A DNA stretch of 64,000 nucleotides from Polyporus tsugae (lineage: Eukaryota > Basidiomycota > Agaricomycetes > Polyporales > Polyporaceae). Made by a program: the position numbers and the translations under genes. Shown in pieces: positions 58,040 to 64,000 of the stretch; the stretch's first letter is position 1; each line of letters opens with the position of its first letter. The notes under the pieces are model-generated. The model was not told the origin of the DNA and ran no database searches. It saw only the letters and a list, made by a program, of their open reading frames with translations. The stretch is taken from positions 870,501 through 934,500 of the forward strand of contig JAHRBS010000006.1 in assembly GCA_024305745.1 (NCBI GenBank). Direction: 5' to 3'.

Positions 58040-59413
58040 CTCATGGAACCGGTGCCCTTCAATCTGTCTCGGCAAAGCATGACTCGGAGGCGCAGGATGA
58101 GTCACGTCGTCGACCCTCCAACCCATGTGGTTCGCGGCCTCTTCGAACATATCGTTTCCGAACACCGCTCAGTTTGACAAAGGATGAATTTCCTGAGGTG
58201 AACGTTGAACTTGCCAGTCATTCGTATCTGGAGGGGCTGATGGTGCGTAGAGACATGTACTTCCCCTATGTGTGCTGACATCCTGAACCCTTCCTAGTCT
58301 ATAAAGCGACATTTTCCATGATCTTATTGACGCGACTTTGGCGCAACGCTAGTCGGGACATTGGTCCCCCCGCGCGCAGCTCCAGCCCCATCTCCTCCTC
58401 GTCTCCTCTGGGTGGTCTCCCCTCCGGACGCTACAGCTGCACGTTCTTTGTACGAGGTATGGCTCTCTCAGCTTGACTATCACTCGTCGTTTACTCGCTG
58501 ATCTTATCCCGACCCTATCCAAGCAGAGCTGGACAGGTATTATACCCTTCCCCCCGTCAGACGACAGTGCACTCAATGCCCGTGCCACCCTTCCAATATT
58601 CCACGTACCCGATATGCACGTGTCTACCCTCCAAGACACGAGCAGCGACCCAAATATGAAGCACGGCCATACCATCCGGTTCTAGGGCAGACCCCGACGT
58701 AATTTTGCATACGTCTTCTTAGGTGCCGCAGTAGCTGGACTGTAGACCACGCACTAGCATATGCCACGCCCCCCCTCACGTTGCTCGGCCGCATCCGCGG
58801 CGCTCACCAACGTCTTTGATGGCGGCCAAGCTGTTCGATGGTGTGTGGTAGCGCGACGTGTTCGAGGTCGAGCCCGACTCCGAAAATGGCAACTCGGGCT
58901 CCACAATGAGGTCCAGGCCCGCCGGACTCCAGTCCTTCGACGGATTCTACCTGACTGTCAGGCAGGATAGCTCGACACTCGAGCGGGGGCATTACGTGAG
59001 CATACGGTGATGTTGTGGACGACGGCGATTTTGCTTCTAACGGAGTAGAACTGTACTACGCTGCTGTACATTGCGCGCCTGATCTTTCGCTTGGTGCCGT
59101 CGACAGTGACTCGTGTTCTTCGCTCGTGTTCTTTGTAGACGTGCAACGTTCGTGTGTGGAGTTTGCTCGACGAAATAGGGGGGCGGTGTTTGCCAAAATG
59201 GCGCCGAATGACTCAGTGTGCGAAGTCAAACTGGCCATGGATCGAGGCCGCTTGCAGAAGGGCGGATACAATTTTCCCGCCCGGTTCGTGCATGGAGCGT
59301 GTCATAGGAGCGCCAATGTAATCATCTGGAAGTATCTGTTTGTGTTTGTCCTCAGGTTTTCGAGGCTGGGCATTCCAGATCATGGGTGTCCACTGTACGG
59401 TGCGTCCGTTTGA
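58040..59413 (+). CDS. Gene N: probable multi-exon gene, unrecognised
   Basis: Coding-like text appears in several plus-strand frames separated by plausible short introns. Examples are SLTKDEFPEVNVELASHSYLEGL, LTITRRLLADLIPTLSKQSW..PDDSALNARAT-like text at 58.47-58.68, QSFDGFYLTVRQDSSTLERG at 58.93-58.99, and a final open part with SLVFFVDVQRSCVEFARRN, FAKMAPNDSVCEVKLAMD and ANVIIWKYLFVFVLRF up to the stop at 59411-59413. I could not fix the exon borders or the start. No family recognised. A decayed copy of the last part is at 63.53-63.92 kb. Confidence 0.4.
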
Positions 59414-59644
59414 AGCCACTGCTTATTCTATTGTAACACGTACCGTGAGCCTTTCTCTTGCTCATATGTATGTTACAATATAGCCGACTATTGGATCGTT
59501 ATAGGGGAGGGCGGCACATGTCATTGCGCGCGACGGCTATTTAAGCTTAAGCTTAAGCTTCACATCGCGGGCAGCAGATAAGTACTAGTAGAGGTGCGCA
59601 TCTCCTTGTTGCCTTACGTTCCACCCACCCAACCCTCCTCCACG

Positions 59645-61790
59645 ATGTCCACCACCGAGTTCAACCCCGTGCACATTCCTAACCACGGCTCCTCTGTCTC
59701 AGATCCCCAACCTCTTGAGAAGACATGCCTCGCCCTAACGCCCCCAACCACCCCTGCTCTGCTTGTAGAAGACAAACCTCAGACGTTTGTCGTCGACTTC
59801 ATACTAGGGGATGGAGTGTTGGGCGGGACTCGGAAAGACAAAGGCAAGAGCTCCCCTACTGGCAAGCAACAAGTTGACGAAGACTACTCTCCTCCATCTC
59901 CGCACGAGCCACTCGAGAAGCCTGTTGCTCCTTCCGTCGGCCTCGACGTAGTTTCAGTCCAGGTTTCACGGAGCACCAACAGCAGCGACTCCGCAAGCAT
60001 CAATATGCCCATCGATCCACCTGGCCTTCCTCTTCCTCGGCCCGTTAGCAATGCTACGGTCAAGGCCAATGAAGACGTCCTTCCCACTGTGGGGAAGGGA
60101 GACACAGGGCCTGCGACCACGGTTTCTGAATGGCCCAAACGATCCGCGACACCCCCTCCAGAGCCTGTCGACATCTTCTCCCTGTCAGGTCTTGAAAGCC
60201 TACACACTTTCATCCCCGACGCGCTCTTTCCAGAAGATCTCCTGGTCCACAACCCTGACCACATTACTAATCTCCATCTCCGCAGTGACTTGTTGCAGTC
60301 TCAGTCCAACCCGGCTCTGCGCTACGTGCGCATCTTCCTGGAGGTGTCGGGCTCGGAGGGCGGCACGTCGCAGGAGTCCGCATACGCAGATAGCAGGTCT
60401 GCCGCCCGCCCCACACATATTGCCCACCTTTACCTCAAGACTGACAACAAGCTCGGCATGGGACACCATTCTTCTGTGTACTCCGCTCCGTTGAGATTGC
60501 GGCTCAACACGGAGTCTGGGGAGGAGAGGACTGTCCGCGTTGCCTGTCATGAACGTTCCATTCGGTGCCTGCTACCAGCGCCTTAGTTTCCTTTTTTGGA
60601 CGATCTACTTCTCACGTCGTACTTATTGTTCTCCATTGCATTGTATCTCGTCCTTTGTTCCTCAGCACAATAGCCCCTTATTGTCCGCCGTCACTATTGT
60701 TCTGTTTCCATTGTTCACCCATGTCCATAGTTACCTATTGTCCCCGGGTTCTCATTGTCCTCTATACGTATATAAGGACCTGTACTTCGCTGCCTAGAGA
60801 CCTCAGCTTCGACCTCTTGTCTCCAGGTAAGCCTCGCTGTATTTCCCTTGTTAGTTACCTCACTCAATACATCTTGTCTCCAGCCCTGACCGTCGAGCCT
60901 TGCTCCGCTCTCGCTGCACAAGTGCTTGTCAGCGCTCCTGCTCGTCTCATATGTATCCCTGATCCTTACTCAACGTCCAGTCGTAACATTGCTGTGAAGA
61001 CTGCATTCACCCAGTGTGGCACGCATGAGATGCTTCGCCGGGAGGCGGTCGCATACAATGCATTCCCGCAACACTTGATGGAGGACCGGCACTCGGCAGG
61101 ATCTCCCAATGCTGTCCATCGGGAGACAGCAGCGGGTTCGGATGGCATAGTTCAGCCTGAGATGGAGTCAGGTCCTGATGCTACCGCCACTTCCATATCC
61201 GAAAATGTGTCCACAGAGGTGGGCGACAACTTACGTACACGCTCACCCAGTGAGCCTGCTGTCGTGCCCAAGTTCTCCGGGTACTATGCTGCTGTGAACA
61301 CAGACGGAAGCATGATAGAGCGTTCACATCCTGACTGCAATGAAGATGAAACCTGCTCGGTCCTCTGGCCGACGCGCATCCTCCTCCTCGAGGAGTGCGG
61401 CAATCCCATCATCCCCACTAACCAAACGCGGAAACAAAGGTACGCCTTCAATATTCAAAAGCCATACCATATTCCCGCATGCACTGCACCGTGACCGTCC
61501 GAGCTGACTGCTTATCTGATCTCATCCACAGAATCAAGTGCCTGCGGCTCGTCAAACGCCTGCACCATGCGTGCTTTGCGCAGGGCTCGATGTTTGCGCA
61601 CAACGTCCTCGTGCAGCCTGGCCCGCTGTCCGTGCCCGTTGAAGAGCGCTCGGACGACACGCCGAGCTTCAGGATAATCAATTTCGGCAGGGGACAGGTG
61701 CGGGAGCACCTTTCTCCTGACAAGCAGTCAGGCTTTGAGAAGGACTGTGAAGACGAGGCAAGGACGGCGGCACGTCTACTCTGGGTCTGA
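59645..61790 (+). pseudogene. Protein-kinase-like gene interrupted by a solo LTR
   Basis: The ATG at 59645 starts a Pro/Ser-rich N-terminal region, then the start of a kinase-like lobe: LHLRSDLLQSQSNPALRYVR, GMGHHSSVYSAPLRL (glycine-loop position) and RTVRVA at 60544. The frame is broken there by 449 nt of inserted DNA and stops at 60584-60586. It resumes at 60994 with VKTAFTQCGTHEMLRREAVAYNAFP, then ILLLEECGNPI. After a 92-nt intron (61440-61531) it continues with RLHHACFAQGSMFAHNVLVQPGPL and SFRIINFGRGQ to the stop at 61788. The HACFAQGS..HNVL stretch occupies the catalytic-loop position and INFGRG the DFG position, so Asp is replaced and activity is doubtful even without the insertion. Without the insertion the exons total 535 codons in phase. 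An (AAGCTT)3 tract lies upstream near 59558. Confidence 0.82.
60545..60988 (+). mobile_element. Solo LTR of a retrotransposon
   Basis: The 444-bp element starts TGTCATGA and ends TCGTAACA, imperfect inverted ends of the TG..CA type common in Ty3/gypsy-like LTRs (TGTTACGA..TCGTAACA). It is flanked by TTGCC (60540-60544) and TTGCT (60989-60993), a 5-bp target duplication with one mismatch. Inside is a TATA-like box (GTATATAAGG, about 60766-60775) followed by a pyrimidine-rich leader, as expected for an LTR promoter reading rightwards. No internal retrotransposon genes are present, so it is the product of LTR-LTR recombination. The insertion lies in the coding exon of the kinase-like gene. Confidence 0.85.
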
Positions 61791-62077
61791 ACGTAGCTCG
61801 GGGCATCCGCTCGAAGCTTCATTGGACGTTGTGCTGCAATGTATATTTGATATCGGTGTATTGGTAGAGTGAGGACGGCTTGACGTCGGATGTAGTAGAC
61901 GACGTAGTAGTAAGGAAATTGTGTATAATGGATATACATTCTGTATCATCGCTACTACCAGCCTTGAAGGATCCGAATGTCATCAACCTTGGTGGAAAGC
62001 TTGAGTTGGGAGGCTGCATACGCCTACATACATCTCTCTGCTCAACAGACATAAAGTGCTGATGAAAGGTGGAGCTC

Positions 62078-62180
62078 TCAGGGAGGGTACGTTTGAGAAG
62101 AGGCTTAGAACGGGCTGTTGCCATTCTGCGAGGGAGGTATGCTCGTCGATGGTGAGCGTGATGGACCAGAGACGCGAACA
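62078..62180 (-). repeat. Fragment of the F-box/LRR gene
   Basis: About 100 bp closely matching 49025-49130, part of the F-box gene (minus-strand LAEWQQ.. region), including the shared run GATGGTGAGCGTGATGGACC against GATGGCGAGCGTGATGGACC. It abuts the duplicated 221-aa gene. Confidence 0.75.
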
Positions 62181-62186
62181 AGACCC

Positions 62187-62974
62187 CTATTCAAGGCACG
62201 TGAAGAGACTCTGATCAAGAGGCTGTTAACAATTCTAGCCACTCCGTCTCTAACTGAAGGACACTTACAACAGGGTCAGTGCTCCATTCGTACCACCATT
62301 CGATGTCGTTCTCCTGGCCGCCTTCGTACATCGCCTCCTTCAGCTTCGCCACGATGTCTTTGAACCGCTCGCGGGACCCAACTAACTTTAAGTAGCGCTC
62401 GTACATATCGTAGTTAGACCACAACGAGAGCATCCCGTCCCATTCCATCGAAAACGGCCGGGCGACGTGCAACGTGATGCCGCACCTGTCCTGGATATGG
62501 CGCGAGGCCGCGGAACTCCCAGCACTCAGCAGCTGGTTCATGAGCTCCGCGTCCTCCTCGTGCTCGCGTGAGATGTCCGCGAAGTGGAACTCTGGACTCC
62601 CGCCAAAAAACACCCTCGCACCCGGGAGCAATTTCATGGTGAGGTGGTGGCGCTTGGCATATTCGAGCAGGTAGCGGTCGGTGAAGGGGATGCCGTAGTG
62701 GTAGAGGGGAGGCTTCGAGCCGTTCTTCGGATTCATCTCCCGAGGAAGCGATTTCCGAGGACCGCGATTCTCCATGAGTTTAAGCCATTTCTGAATAGGT
62801 ATGGATGAGTGTGGTACGGCGATATGCTATCGAACGCAAACCACGTACAGCTCGTTGAGCTTCCTCGGCGGCTTTGGAGTAGTTGGCGCGGTCGTCAGGA
62901 TCGTCCTCGAAGAGATACTGGCCGTTCCAGAATAGTCTTGGGTCAGCGTCCGCGGGCCCGATAGGTTGAGACAT
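62187..62974 (-). CDS. Unknown 223-aa protein, copy 2
   Basis: From the ATG at 62974 (MSQPIGPADADPRLFWNGQY), nearly identical to the gene at 54628-55415 across exons and introns, with the same three-exon layout and an eight-codon last exon (SLFTCLE-stop). Differences include PIGP for SIP near the start, NPKN for IAKN, LLPGAR for LRPETS, and one extra residue before the last intron (STDP for SNP). Homology stops just outside the coding region on both sides, so the duplicated block is almost exactly one gene long. Both copies are open, suggesting recent duplication. Function unknown. Confidence 0.78.
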
Positions 62975-63529
62975 GGGATGGGGAACTTCGACGTCTACTG
63001 CAAGGGTGCCAGTGATCGACGATGGAAAGTTGGCGGTTGTTAACTGGTTGCCAGTGGCAGTGGTTCTTGTGGCCAACGTCTGCCTTTTGGACCTTCGTGT
63101 CGGTCGATCTGAAAGACTATTATCTTTTCCTACAAGTACCCTCTACAGTATTACCTTTCTCTGTGTACTAAAGCCTCTCTGATGGTCTAGTGGCGAATGC
63201 GAAGCGCTTGGATTAACGTCGGGGATACTGTCCGAGTTACTACCATCAATCCATAGGCGCCTGTCAGTCGTGTGCACTGCGGCAAAGCAAGTAAGCTCAG
63301 CAAGCCGGGCTCTCTGTCCTGCTCTATCAGCCTCAGCTCTCACTCCTTTTCGCTCAGGCTCCCCATATGAAGGCACTCAAGGAGCATGAGGCGGTAGGTG
63401 TTTGACATCGTCGGCTCGAACACCCCTCTATTCCCGTGTAAGTTCGCTTGACACGCGAGCCAGGGCACTGTGCCCGGGATGCGACGCCCATTTTCCTTCT
63501 GGAAGAGAGCGAACTTTGGTCGCGGCGAA

Positions 63530-63920
63530 GTAGATCTGGTTATCTGTTCAGGGTGCGTGCTCACGTGGATTACAGATCATTATGGCCGGTGGTACTTACC
63601 GTGTTGCTGTATGTGCATGCCCATTTTTGCTTGATGCCGTCGAAATTGACTCATGTTCTTCAGACGTAGATCATGGAGCTCGTTGACTTGACGAAATAAC
63701 GAAGTAGCATGTTGCCAAAAAGGCGTCAAATGACTCGGTGTGTGAAGTCAATCTGCATTGAGGCCGCTCGCTTCTGGTTCGTGCACGAAGTGTGATATGG
63801 AAGCATTATCTACCTCGGCTGGCAGGGACCATGGGCAGTCGAGACAATTGGGTGTCCAGTTATGGTGCGTCGACTCAAAGCCATTTCTGCTTGATGGGAA
63901 TTACACCATGTGTCTTCTCT
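63530..63920 (+). pseudogene. Decayed partial copy of gene N
   Basis: Aligns with 58990-59440. Shared runs include TTGCTTGATGCCGTCGA (against TCGCTTGGTGCCGTCGA), ACTCGGTGTGTGAAGTCAA (against ACTCAGTGTGCGAAGTCAA) and GGTTCGTGCA. Indels and stops remove any frame. Together with copy 2 of the 221-aa gene it repeats the order seen at 54.6-59.4 kb. Confidence 0.7.
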
Positions 63921-64000
63921 CTCATTTAATGGCTGGGGCCAGGCCACGGATGTCACCATGCGTACAGCATCAATATACGGCGGCTCCCTCACCTCGTGCA

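Noticed and set aside
63183..63250. Possible tRNA (GGTCTAGTGGC start, GATGGT/ACCATC ends)
   Set aside because: No recognisable T-arm GTTCGA and the anticodon arm does not fold by eye.
1..64000. CRISPR arrays, rRNA genes, bacterial-type operons
   Set aside because: None seen; the DNA is a eukaryotic nuclear sequence.

Overview
This window is nuclear DNA of a filamentous basidiomycete, most likely a wood-decay agaricomycete of the Polyporales type. The evidence is gene architecture and content: many 45-70 nt GT-AG introns, HET-domain genes, a polyporopepsin-like aspartic protease remnant, a CYP of the kind amplified in polypores, an F-box/LRR gene and a basidiomycete kinase-like gene. Nothing prokaryotic, organellar or CRISPR-like was seen.

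The left three quarters (1-46.6 kb) is a decayed segmental-duplication landscape. A pair NOSIP-homologue -> HET-domain gene, in the same order and orientation, occurs four times: NOSIP-B (11.1-11.9 kb) with HET1 (6.9-10.1), NOSIP-C (27.8-29.2) with HET2 (23.8-26.9), NOSIP-D (41.0-41.7) with HET3 (42.3-44.3), and NOSIP-E (45.2-46.2) with a HET tail (46.2-46.6). A fifth NOSIP remnant (A, 0.3-0.5 kb) sits at the left edge. Only NOSIP-C is intact; HET2 and HET3 are open; HET1 and the HET tail are pseudogenes. HET2 carries three tandem copies of a ~150-residue module after its HET domain. A tail-anchored gene 'X' is intact at 32.6-34.4 kb and has two inverted, broken copies (1.0-1.85 and 13.6-14.4 kb). 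An unidentified segment 'E' also occurs twice (4.2-5.4 and 17.2-18.5 kb).

Between these units lie single-copy items. The intact ones are an O-fucosyltransferase-like gene (14.9-16.7 kb), a cytochrome P450 (19.1-21.3), a PIF1-type helicase (29.7-31.9) and a small unknown gene (35.2-35.9). The broken ones are a FAD oxidoreductase (1.95-3.1) and an aspartic protease (12.3-13.3). There is also an 858-bp CACTG-ended DNA transposon (21.9-22.8). The stretch 36-41 kb is poor in recognisable genes and has an unusual base texture.

The right quarter (47.4-61.8 kb) is conventional: a DUF302 protein, an F-box/LRR protein, the elongation factor SPT5, an unknown 221-aa gene, an unknown gene with one membrane segment, and a kinase-like gene. 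The kinase-like gene is split exactly at its VAVK motif by a 444-bp solo LTR with a 5-bp target duplication. At 62-63.9 kb a mosaic repeats three pieces found nearby: part of the F-box gene, the 221-aa gene (nearly identical, still open), and part of an unknown gene.

Some genes are housekeeping (SPT5, PIF1, NOSIP). The HET genes are of the class used in fungal self/non-self recognition and programmed cell death; that role is inferred from family only.
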